Below the pieces are notes generated by a model. The model saw nothing but the letters and a program-made list of their open reading frames with translations. It ran no database searches and was not told the origin of the DNA. This document shows, piece by piece, positions 36,384 to 48,300 of a DNA stretch of 64,000 nucleotides. The stretch lies in NCBI GenBank assembly GCA_964017195.1, contig OZ024894.1:6066537-6130536 (forward strand), given 5' to 3'. How positions within the stretch are numbered: the stretch's first letter is position 1; each line of letters begins with the position of its first letter. The position numbers were made by a program, and so were the translations under genes. The stretch comes from Siderastrea radians (taxonomy: Eukaryota > Cnidaria > Anthozoa > Scleractinia > Rhizangiidae).

Positions 36384-39300
36384 CTAAAAAACGCAAAGTA
36401 GACAACAGTTACTAACAAACACTGGCTAACTTTTCCTCTTTAAAAGAGATGATTATTCGAGGAGAAGGGGCGGTACGATTAATGTATGGGGGGCCTGGAA
36501 CAGGCTAACTTACAGTGAGCCAGTTCAGTTGTAGCTGAGTTAACTGTTCCCGTTAACGCTTTACGTCGCAGCATTATTATTTGAACTCATTAGTAGTGTA
36601 GACTACTAGCAGTCTCTTCTTTCCTTTGGGGATAGCCGAGCGAAAAGAACACGCGGGCGAGCGTGAAAATTGCCAGCGAGCGCGAACAACGCCTGAGGCG
36701 GGGAAACATGACGCGCATGATGACTCGCTGCTGGTCTCTGTCCCTGAGTGGAAAAAGAGACTGCTTGAGGCCTAAACTGGTCTCCATATATTTGGTTGGG
36801 AACTAGTTGGGAGAATTTGTTTAAAGGGACACTGTCACGGGGATTTTTACGTTTTTAGTCAGGTGGCTAACTGCAATTATTATTCAACAAATTGTCACTA
36901 TGCCCATATATGGTGAGGAAGCCCTCAATATCTGTCATCCTACATGACAGATATCCTGCGATATACGTAAATGACCATATTTGGAAGTGCACTGCACATT
37001 TTCTTTCATTGCTTGTTTGGCGGCCATGTTGAAAAGCGAGGCAGTTTTAGCAGTGTTCTCCGTAAATTTTAACTCTCTGGAAGAAACTTTCCACGATTAA
37101 ATACTCTCAAAATGTCAACAAGTATTTGCTTCAGCTCACAAAGATATCCAGAGGTTGACTTGGAATTTTCATAGTGAGAACTCAACCAAGAAAATGCTAT
37201 TGCGAACGAAGCAGCACACTTGCTCACGGAAAGTTGTAAAGACTAAAGTTGAAAAGATTTTAATTCACAGGAAGAGGACTTATTCTCGGTAAGGTAGCAA
37301 TATTTTTTTCCTTTGTCTTGTCATTTCCAGACATGAGTTTGTAAATAAGCTTAAGTCTTTTTAAGTGAACGGTAGTAAACTTTGATTTCTTGAAGTTCTG
37401 TTTTGATTTTTATTAAGCTTTATGTGTTGCTAGCTTTTAGCGTTTTTATCATAGAGCCGTAGTTTTTCTCGTTCTGAAAATGGTAGTCGATGGGAATTTG
37501 TTGAATAATAAAACAATTATCCTGCTCAATCTTGCGGAATATCCCCTGATTTAGCCAACTCGGCCTACGGCCTCGTCGGCTAAGTATCAGGTGATATTCC
37601 GCGCGATTTCGCAGGATAATTGTTAAATAATTGACCGGATCTATACAGAGCGGACAAAAGCACCAAATGTAGCACAGAGCTACCTTAGAGTGTACTTAAC
37701 AATTTTAGGACCGGTGCCCGTCAGAATCTCTTTTCCTTTGCAGGCACGTAATGGAAATTAAAAATAACCAAAATTGATATTGCCTGGTTACCAAGCCGAA
37801 ATGGAAAAATGCGTTTTTTGGCAAAAGAATCAATGAAACCTTACCAAAACTACTTAAATTTAATAAAAATAAGTCAAACAGCTTTGAAGCCACATTTAAT
37901 CTTTATTTATAATAAAAAGTAATTCCCATGATGCTTTGCAAGCCTGGTCAGGAGCCGTTTTCTAATCACCGAGTTACCTTAGGCTTAAGCAATACGTTTT
38001 TTTAGCATGTTAGCAAGCTCTTCTTTTTTCACTGTCTGGATATTTAACAACTCTAATTCTAGCAAATGAAAATATTCAACATGTTTACCCTACGTAAACT
38101 TCAAGTACTGGTCATGCTAGAACTATTTCCTGAAGGAAAAAAAAGTTTATTTCTGGAACATACCTACACTTGATGTTAAAGTTCATAAACTGTTCCTAAT
38201 TAATGTGCACTAAGTTGAACACCAAAATAATCAGAACCCAAGACTTACAGTTATACAAAAAGTTCTGTAGCACGTCGCCTCTTGAAATTTGGTGATATAT
38301 AAGGTTTATATCACCGGAAGCCTAAATAGGTCATATTTCATGTAGGTTTTGACTTATTGAACATCACTACTGGCATTACATTTGCATTTGCAAAGCGGTG
38401 TGCACTCCAAGCCATACTTGACACATTTACATCGGGTGCATTCTTGCTTGCATGAACACTTGATCAGCTCTTGACAAGCCTTTGAGACCTCTGGAATGGT
38501 CATCCAAACTGGTTTCCACGTATCCTCAATCTTCTGCCACCCAAATCGATCTGGAGAAGGAATATCCTGGTTGCTCACATCACTTGTTGCCCAGATGCCT
38601 GCCTGAAGAATAGCCCTCTCAACGTGTTGAAATGCAAAGAATGCTGCAAAGAGCTGGATGATCGTTTCTTGGCATTAAACAGCACCGTTTGGCAAACTGT
38701 AAGGCATGCCTGGGACTCCTTATTTTCTTGATCCTTTACATTCAGACCATTCATTATCATTGAAATAAGGGACTTCAAGCTTGTAGGCAAAGAAATCTCC
38801 TGGCATCCGAGAGGAAAAGTACCAGAGAACGAGAAGCCTTTGTGGGAGAACATATCTCTTCTTACAATCTTTGCAGCTTTTGCTAAAACAGCAGTATCAT
38901 CGGAGAAGTCGCGCTCTTGTAAAGCTTCCTTTACAATGTTCTGTAACCCATTTCTGAAAATTAACACAGTTTGCTTTCCATCGTCTTGTTCGTGCGCTCT
39001 CCTGGAAGTGATCCAAAATTTTATTCTTAAGCTTAAGTCGATTAACTGATTTGGGGTATCCTAGGTCACTAACACGATTTTTAAACAGCGAGTGTAGCTC
39101 TGGAAGTAGAAAAAACAGGGTTCCATTTTCCACAGAGTCCTCAATGTATTCAACTAGTTCTACAAATGCCCTTGCTTCATTAAATCTCTCTTCTTCTTCA
39201 GCATCCAACAATTCGGCACTTTTCATTTTTCTTTGGAAGGACCTGTGCTTGTTTCTCAAATTGGTCAAGCATTTCATATGATACTTAGCTTCGATGGCGA

Positions 39301-42300
39301 TTAAATCTCCACCAGAAATTTTTTGCTAGCAGTTCGAAGTCCTGCAAATCAGTTACAATTCGACAAAGATCCTGTCCGCCTCAATTGTTGAGAAGCTATG
39401 AAGCACACCAACTTTTTCATTACAAAATACACACTTTTCGTCACTCCCTGTCTCTTTACGGCGTTTACTGGATTTAGATAGGCTGTCACTGTCATCAGAT
39501 GTTGGTTTTTTCTCTTTTGTACTTTTTTCAGCTTTGATAGACTGAATTTTAAGTGGCAGGACTGATGCCATTTTGCGTTATTGCTTAGGAGATCTTCAGT
39601 TGTTGTAGTATCAATACTGAACTTCAGTTCCACTGGCAGCGAATTCAGATCTTTAAAGTGAGCTACATTGGTAAGAAAGGTGTTGTAAATACTGCTGTCG
39701 AATGAGTGGGCGTTCACGACACATCTTAGGGGCTCACGAGTATTGTCTTGGCAGTTAATACAAAGATCCCAATTTAGAGACATCGTTCTACTTTCACATT
39801 ATCGAATCTGAATCTGAAAACGAATTTACGAAGGGAAATCTTATTATTGATAAAAAATAGCGCTCAAAGACAGCTGAATATAAGCAGTGGTAGTTTACAA
39901 AGACAATAAAAAACCTAAACTATTAAAATGTTTCAAAAGTTGCGTTAGAAATGGGCTTTTTCCCTGAATACTTACAGTTCTTGTAGTGACACATGGAGGC
40001 CGCCATCTTGGATGATCGAGTGGAGACTGGCTATTACTCAAACTAAAATCTTAAGAAAATGGTCTTTATTGAAACGGGTTGTGTCCAATTTTGCTGATAA
40101 TGATTACAGAAGGCAGTTAAGTGTTTTCCGAAGTATGTGTATCAGTTTTCTGGATAATTTGGGCTTAATTTTTAGCGTTTCCATTATTAACCACAGGGTA
40201 CCCAGCACAGTGGTTTTCTTGGCTAACTATTAGCTCCATTACCACAAACCCAGAAGAGATCCAACTGGGCACCGGTCTTAATATTTACTTGCATGCCTTA
40301 ACCTACATTCACACAACGTTTGGTGCTTTTGTCCGCTCTGTATAGATCTGGCCACTTAGCCACCTGACTATTTGGGGTCAAAATGTGCTGGAATTTGAAT
40401 AAAATGCTTTTTTTCTCGTACACAGAATACTCCTAGAACGTCAAGAAAAGGAAATCATATGATTTTCTCAAAGGAAGAACAAACCATAGTCAATTACTGG
40501 CGATTTTTCCACGAAACAAAGGAAAAACTTGAAAACATCAGCCTGATGTTTTCAAGTTGCAACCATATCCATCCTAACAATCCGCAGCAAAACACACTCA
40601 ATTATAATCTCAAAGAACTGGTAGAATAATTTTAAACAAAATTCAACCAGTATTTTTGGATTTCCGCTGATTAGAATATGTCCTTTTGCTTTTCAAAGTT
40701 ATCTAGATATTGGTGACAGTGTCCCTTTAAACATAAAGAGAATCCTTATTTGATGATCAGCTCCTTATATGTTCATGACCACGGTGTCATAGTGAACTAA
40801 CATGATGTTGGAGAGTAATTGAACCAATCAAAGTTTGAGATCGAGAACAAACACAAAGGATCAAAAACAAGATGACATAAATCCTAATGCATTCTTAGCT
40901 CGTACAGCTTAACTCAAAGTTGACGCATTAGGACATTCGCTCACTTTCCAGCACCCTTACAGTCCAATTCGGACTAAATGTTTTCCACGTGGTCTTGGAA
41001 TCAAACGAGCCCTTGTAAAGACGTGGTCAGAATGATAAGGAGCGTACACCAAAACCCAATAACTAACCAAAAATGGTTTTAGGAACACTACGAGACTCCC
41101 TGCTTTTCGCTGAAGTATTTTGATAAACACTGATATTGGGCAATAGTGTTGTAACATAGCTAGCAAATTTGTGCAATCAGATGCACTATACGCGAGCATG
41201 CTTCATAATCAGCTGGTTTTCGCCGTGCATTTTCATTGGCTGCGCTTATAAAACAATTGATTCATGCTTACTTTTGGTTGTGCGTATATCAATGCAAGTT
41301 ATGATGCTTTTGGAAGTTTGGAGAGCATGCACTCGATAAGTTAGAGTTGCTCTCGGCTGTACCTTGAGCTGTTACTCTCCTCTCATCCTTCCAAATATCT
41401 CGCGCGCATCATAACTCGATCAGTACCCGCGCTAAATTAAGCATGAACTAATTGTAATTGTATGAAAAGGGACGCTCTTAGGACAGAGATATGATATCTT
41501 TGCATCAGTAGAACCGACAAAACTAAATTATAAGTTGTGCTTGTGTCACATTGTCACCTGCTTTGAAGGAAGCCTTGAATCCCTTGTAGGTAGTGGTAGA
41601 GTTCTTTGCACTGCGAAACTTAACCCAAGCCATGTTTCCAGCACTCCTTATCAGTTTCGGCAGGTTACTGCCACACATGGGCTCAGCAAGAAATTCCCCG
41701 AATTCTGCCTTGATTTCAGCTTGGAAAGGACCATTCCCGAAGTAAGCTTCACGAATCTCCACATAAGCGTTTTTGCAGTTCTCGCTTTGTTCCAGTTCGA
41801 ATGCCTCAAAGGTAATTTGGACCTGGCGTCCCGGAGGAACTATTAGGTACCACTGTTCCTCGTAATCTGCAGGATAGTTCTTGATGCCAAATTTTCGGGT
41901 ACCGAACTGGATAGTTTCATCCTCGGACGCATTCAGGTCGCTTTTCCAAAACATCCGCCACAAATCTATAGCTACAAAGGAAGGGAAACAGATTAATTGT
42001 TTTCTTAGCACAATTAGAGTCCATGTTCTCTTGCTCAGCAAAAATGTGATAACCCGTGGCTTATTATTTCCAAGTAATAAATAGCATTAAAAAATTTATT
42101 CACTTGAGTGACTTAATTGTCAACAGTCCCCCTGCATGGCGATTCTGATTCTTTTTCAAGTTTTGCAAAATCAGATTTTATTAAAGATAAGTTTGAGTGC
42201 TGTTGTGAGAGAGGGGTAAAATCAGTCATAACAAAATTGCTCACAGTTAGAAGATTTGAAGCCATAACTTACACGTGTCAGCCCCGGCGACGAAAGTGAA

Positions 42301-45300
42301 GTTGAATCCTCTGTAGCTAACAGTATCATCCGAAGAGAAGCGTACGTAGAGTTTATCAGTAGGAAATGTTACGTCGGGATCACCGTCCACCAAACGCAAG
42401 AATTTCAAATACGACGAAGTTTGCCTGCGACAATAACTCATATTCAACCGCCCTTCGGTGAAGGTGAGGCTGTCGCATCTGCACTTGTCACATGGTTCTA
42501 TGTCAAGCCTGGGAACGGAAGTCAACATTCTGTTAACACACCAGTAAGGTTCACCTGGCTCACATGAAGTTGACAAAAATTTGCCGGCAAACATTAAAAT
42601 GCTACCCCAATTTACTTATTTTACTATTCTAGAGAATTCTCAGTGGAAAAAGAAAATGATGGGCATGCAACACCGAAAGGGAGTTTTGGAAATCTAAAAA
42701 TTTTGCCAACATGAGTCACATGCAGGTTTACATAAGCACATTTTTTTAAATCAGGCGACAGTACCTATTAATTCAAAGCACAAAGTGATCATTTTTGCTT
42801 ATTTTGTAAAAGCAGGAATCGAAAAGTAGTGTGATGTTATGACTTGTTTCCAGAGCCTCATAAAAACAATGCAAACACAGCAGGCACAGTGAAAGAATCA
42901 AGAAAAACACGTTTTCTTTGAACTCATTACAGTAAAAAAAAAATTTTAAATAAGATAAAATAGAATTTTTAAAAAAAAAATAATGTGGAATGATGTCGTT
43001 TACAGCAAAATCAACTTTCGACTCACGGTCAAGGGATGGCTTTCACAATCAAATGCCGGGTCTTCATTTCCATTTATTACGATATACAGTATTCCTTGTA
43101 AGGCTTTCTAATATAAACCTGAAGAACTTAAGAAACGAAACAAAGAAGGGATATAAAAACGAATATGGCGTGGACTGAAGCTGTGTTTGAGCTGTGTTGT
43201 GGTCGCGTGCTGCGACTTCTGACAGAAACCAGACTACAGTCAAACCTCCCTGTCGGACCACCTCTCGTAAGCAGCCACCTCCGGTTAGCGACCACTTTTC
43301 CAAAACGCTCTCAATCAAATCACTGTAGTTGGAGCCTCTCGTAAGAGACCACCTCTCGTAGGCGGCCACCGTTTGCGCTGAAAGTTTGAATCTTTCTGTT
43401 GTTTATAACCCCTCAGTGGTGAGCGACCACTTTCAAGACACTGATCACAGGGTCCAGAGGAGTGAAGTTCGAGCCGAATGTTTAGTTTTCCTTCCGAAAG
43501 ACAACCGACATAATTTGCTGCGAACTTGTGTCACTCGCGTTACCTATATTTTTACCGCAGGTCAAATTACTGTGGGAGTGAAGTTCGAGCCGAATGTTTA
43601 GTTTTCCTTCCGAAAGACAACCGACATAATTTGCTGCGAACTTGTGTCACTCGCGTTACCTATATTTTTACCGCAGGTCAAATTACTGTGGGCTCTTAGG
43701 ATCACTGAGATCGACTTACACTAAGTAATACAAGTCCTTATTTTTACTCGGCACTTCGTGCCTCGTTCGGAAAGCTTCGCTTTCCGAAAAAAAGCCGTTG
43801 CCCTTCGGGCAACGTGTTAGGCGACCGCGGAAGAATGGTCTGCGGTTAATCATGGGTTAATAGCAAATTTGAATATGGCGGACAAAAGCGTACTGAGCGG
43901 GCGCAAAGATCGAGATCGAGAAATACAGCATATGGAACGAGAAGAAAGCCGTTCAAATTGGATTCACAAAGGTTGCATTGGGCAAATTTATTGATCAAAA
44001 TGACGAGGTTATGTATTTTACAAGGTAACATGTACGAAGGATAATTCTTGCGTACAAATGTAACTCCTCTGGACCCTGTGCACTGATGGGCCCGTCTCAC
44101 CGGGTGCAAGTTCTGTGGAGTGGCGCTGTACGTACCTGTGAAACCTGTTTCGAGCGCATTGAACTGTCAATTTGAGAATACTGTAAAAGAGATATCACAC
44201 TCTATATGGGGTGTATGCCAGTCTGTGCATGGATTGTTGAAAGACATGTAACTAGCTAACCTAAGAAATCGAACGTTTGACTCAGTCCCGTGGTCTGACC
44301 TCTCGCCAGCGAACGACCATTTGAGGTTTGACATTTCAGGTGGTCATCTACGGGAGGTCAACTGTTCTCCCTCCCCTTTTGGTGCCTGTCACGCAGGCTG
44401 TAAAGATACTAGCTACGGTGTACGGTGTATTCACATCGACAAGGCCGTTAAGCGTTCTTAAGCGCTCTATTGTTAAGCATCCAGCATTTCTTTGGTGGAT
44501 TACTGCAGCGGGATTTTTATTTTCATGAGAATATGTCAAACATAAATCATCCGTTGTATAAAAGAACTGTCGAAAGTACCCTTGAGGGAGGTGGGGTACT
44601 CCCATATATACTGCTATATAGGAATGTGCCGCGGAATAGGGTATGGTTTTGAGGTGGGTTAAATAGGGTATTCTATCCAATTTGACCAATTTGTCCCTTT
44701 TTGGAATTGTGATCCAGATGGAATCATAAGATAGGTTACCTTTTTTCTATTAACTAAAATTGCAGTACGTAAACCATGCCTGATGGCGTATTATTATACT
44801 AGGCCTACTATAGTATTCTACGTTTGATGCTAAACTTCCCATGTTACAGAAAAGAAATAAAAACGACCTGATCACACAACTTTTAGTGGTCGTGTTTCCC
44901 TTGAATAGGATGTCATTTTTCCGGGTTTGGGCCTTAAAAAGGGTATCAATTTTCGATTTTTTATTCTTAAATAGGGCCAGGGTTTAAGAACCCCTGCGGC
45001 ACACACCTATCCCAATTTGACGGGAGTAACCACCCCCCCCCCCCCCCGGGCGAAAGTAATAGGCTTGAGCCATCTTACATGTGATAATATATCCCGATGG
45101 ATTTGTAAATTTCAGGAACTTGAATCTTCCAGCATTTCGTCTCGTTCATGCCATAATTACTTGAAGATTCAGGATAAGCGATGTGACCAGACGCAGCTTT
45201 GATTTGGGTGATACCTTCAGGGCAATCTGTAGAATATAAACGAGAAAATGATACGCTTACTGATCCTGGTCTATCGTCAGCATCTTAAACCCCTTACTGA

Positions 45301-48300
45301 GCTAATTTTACCAAGGGAAACCGTAATGATTTGTTGAATGGTATGAGCCTGTTGAAGTTTCTAATCGGGTACCCTTGACAATAACAGACTCATATCACAA
45401 TACCCTCCTTTTCTACCGAACATTTATCAGTTTAGACTGAGGCTCACCATTCATTTTTTTCTTAGAATTTCGGCCTGGGGTGTTGCTGAAAGATTCTAAA
45501 TTGACTTGTTTCCTTGTTACTGAGAAAACAAGTTGTATTGGGGGTACTTATGAATTACACGTGAGAGATTAGATCCGTAAACAAACAGCTTTTCTGCCAA
45601 GAATAATTATAAACTACATGCATTGTAAATTCTGAGCCGAAAAATGGCAAGACCTAGGCTTCACTATACACATTTGATACTGTGAAATTCTTTTTCTTTT
45701 TCTTTTGTGTAATTATATAAGTGCTCTTAATTTTCAAAACAAATTACAAAACGAAGTTATCTTGACTAGTTCTGTGACATTCAACCTTAATACGTCTTGC
45801 TCACTCTAAGCATATCCTAGCTCATCATTGTAGCATTCGTAGAGATAAAGCCTGTTTATATGAGAGAGTGTAATTCATAACACGGCGCGAAGTGTCGTTA
45901 GCACGAACACGTAGCGATGGAGGCTAAAAGTCGCATCAAGAACAAGAACCAACTCCTTCTTTCTCTCGTATGAACAGTGCTTATATCCAGGTAAAAAAGT
46001 AACTTGTTCCTGTATCTTAAGATCCATATCGACATCGTCACGTTGGCCAGAATATAGATATGGACTTAATATTCACCTCAGTTGCATGATATACTATTTA
46101 ACCCTCGGGCGTACAGGGGTAGGGGGGTGGATATCACCCCCCCCCCCATAAAGTTTTCCTTGAATTTTTCTAAGACGATTTTTCATCAGCACCTGCTGTT
46201 TTCCGTAGCTGTGCGCATATTCCTTAGAAACATTTTGACATAAGTTTGGTGAGAAGCAGTTGCTATGGTTACGAGACATGACGTCATAAGTAGCAGGTGG
46301 TAAAGCCATTTGCGGGTAAAAACGTGTGTTTTTCACCTTCTTTAGGTGTTCAAAAATAAGCAGCAAAATGTTTTATTATAACATATTGTTTATGGCTAGC
46401 ATGAAAACTTTTATTTTCCGCCGATTTTTGATAATTTCTACTTTGAGTAAAATCCAAGATGACGGTACAGGCTTCAGCTGCGCCACAACCCATAACATAT
46501 AAATCTCATCTTGTAGAGCACATTAAAGGCTTTCTATCAAAGAATAAATCTTTCCGAAATATCAAAACACTGCAAAAACCCAGGGGAGGGGCTCCATCAA
46601 CCCTCCTCCCGCCCCCCATGGCCCCATCCTTGTAGCCGGGGGGATGTGACTTTGCCTGTATGTCCGAGGGTTAAGAACTATAATTTCCAAAAATTCAAAC
46701 CACAAGAAAAAACCCACATTGAAAAGAATGTAGTTCAACAAAGTCGTTTGGAGCCGGTTTTTGGTTTTCAATGATTAAACATTGGCCTGGTTAGATTCGG
46801 TCAAATTTAAATCATCCCTCTTTGACCAACAAGCTGCAGCCTCTTCACTTGCCATGGGTTCCTTCGATGGCAAAATACGTGCAATCTGACATGTTGAATA
46901 AATCTCTCGCTCGTCCTTGAAATGTGCAGAGGCCAGTCAATAAACGGGAATATGAATGATGTTAGGACGACCTTTAAATTTTAATGTCCTCAATATATTC
47001 ATAAAGATATAAACAAATAACTGTATCAAACAAATAAAATCTTTTAATATCTGATAAAGAGGTTACAAGTTTCTGTATAGCACTTAAGACTTACCTAGAT
47101 ATTGACAAGTTCCTTTTCCAAAAAATTGAGTTAAAACTGCAAAAGATTAGAACGACTCGCTAAAGTTAACTAACAAGTATAAACGCAACGAGCACAAGTA
47201 ATTATAGCGAGTATGGTAGTTGATTATATGTGTGCATGCATGCATGCATGCTTCCATCCAGAGTTTCCCTCAATAAGACCTCATAGCTACAAAGAAGACA
47301 ACAAACTACACACTTAGGACAACAACGTGCCTTTATCCAAGAGTAAACAGGGAACGTTTCAAATCGTCTTTTGTAAGTAGACTTGTACTGTCTTTGACAA
47401 GGATTTATTAACTTTTTAGACTTTCAATTGCAACATAAGGTATAGGTACTTTTATCTCGTGATGAATAAAGATGTTTATTATTATTATTATTATTATTAT
47501 TGTTGTTGTTATTCTTATTATTATTATTATTACTATTATTATTATTATTATTATAGCAGTGCAAGACGTATAGATTATTATTATTATTACTATTATTATT
47601 ATTATTATTATTATTATTACAATGTCAACGTTATTTTTAAGTTAAATTTTTGCCTTTATTCCCTCATAAAAGAAAGCTATGATGTTTAGTGCAGGAGGTC
47701 GAACACCATAGAATCTTGACGTTGGCTTTAATTTGTAGGTTGTTTTCCGATATTGACCGAACGCACCAATCCGAAACATACTGAGTCCGAGCGCACGCTT
47801 CTTTAAGTACTTGGCTGTTTATATGTCCGGAATTCAAAACATTTTTGAAAGGAACTTGAAGGGAAAGTTCGTCACTGCTCTATTTTTAAAGCCGTCTTTC
47901 GTTTTTCTGCTATGAGTAGTAACAGCCGAAATTGTAATGATGTGGGTACTTATATTTTCAGCGACGCTCTACTAACGAAAAAATGTCTTTTTTCCTTGAG
48001 GGGTGTTCTCATCTTCTTGTCTAGAAGTACAGTTGATTTACCGGTAGACAAGATTTATATTCTTTTCGTTTACTCGCGGTGTATGTTTCTGGTGAAAGTT
48101 GGGAAAATGAGTGTAACTCAAGTAAGACGTCCTATCCGGCCCTGGAAATATGACGTGAGAAACCTGTGCCATGAGAAAGGGTACTCTGGTGGCTTAATCA
48201 GACCAATAGAAGGCTGCAATTTGTAATATTTCGTACCAACAATTAATCTGACAAATAGTGGCCGGTGTGTTATTGTCTTAAAATAATTAGAGAGACTGTA

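Larger units (their letters stand above)
36825..40726. mobile_element. 3.9 kb TTAA-flanked composite transposon in intron 5 of copy C
   Basis: AGGGACACTGTCACGG on the left and GTGACAGTGTCCCT on the right are inverted termini, each flanked by TTAA (36821-36824, 40727-40730). The host sequence on both sides is contiguous in copy B (around 27610-27640), confirming an insertion. Inside lie a 111-bp palindrome (37513-37623), inverted copies of GATCTATACAGAGCGGACAA (37637 region and 40319-40350 region), a broken protein gene (38354-39783) and a perfect 15-bp hairpin near 40528-40560. The inverted GATCTATACAGAG pair suggests a second element nested in the first. Confidence 0.75.
43236..44365. mobile_element. 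MITE-like element with ACAGTCAAACCTCC termini in copy C intron 3
   Basis: ACAGTCAAACCTCCCTGTCG, GACCACCTC at the left is mirrored by a CAGGTGGTCATCTACGGGAG, GTCAACTGT end. Internal GGCCACC/GCGACCACTT phrases recur near both ends. It includes a 116-bp tandem duplication (43460-43691), a run of three hairpins (43750-43813) and a short frame beginning ATGGCGGACAAAAGCGTAC. No transposase. It is absent from the matching intron in copy B. Confidence 0.55.

Noticed and set aside
43857..44000. Frame starting MADKSVLSGRKDRDRE on plus
   Set aside because: It lies inside a mobile element, stops after about 40 codons and has no splice partner; at most a captured fragment.
47459..47689. Poly-Tyr open frame
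   Set aside because: It is a translated TTA/ATT microsatellite.
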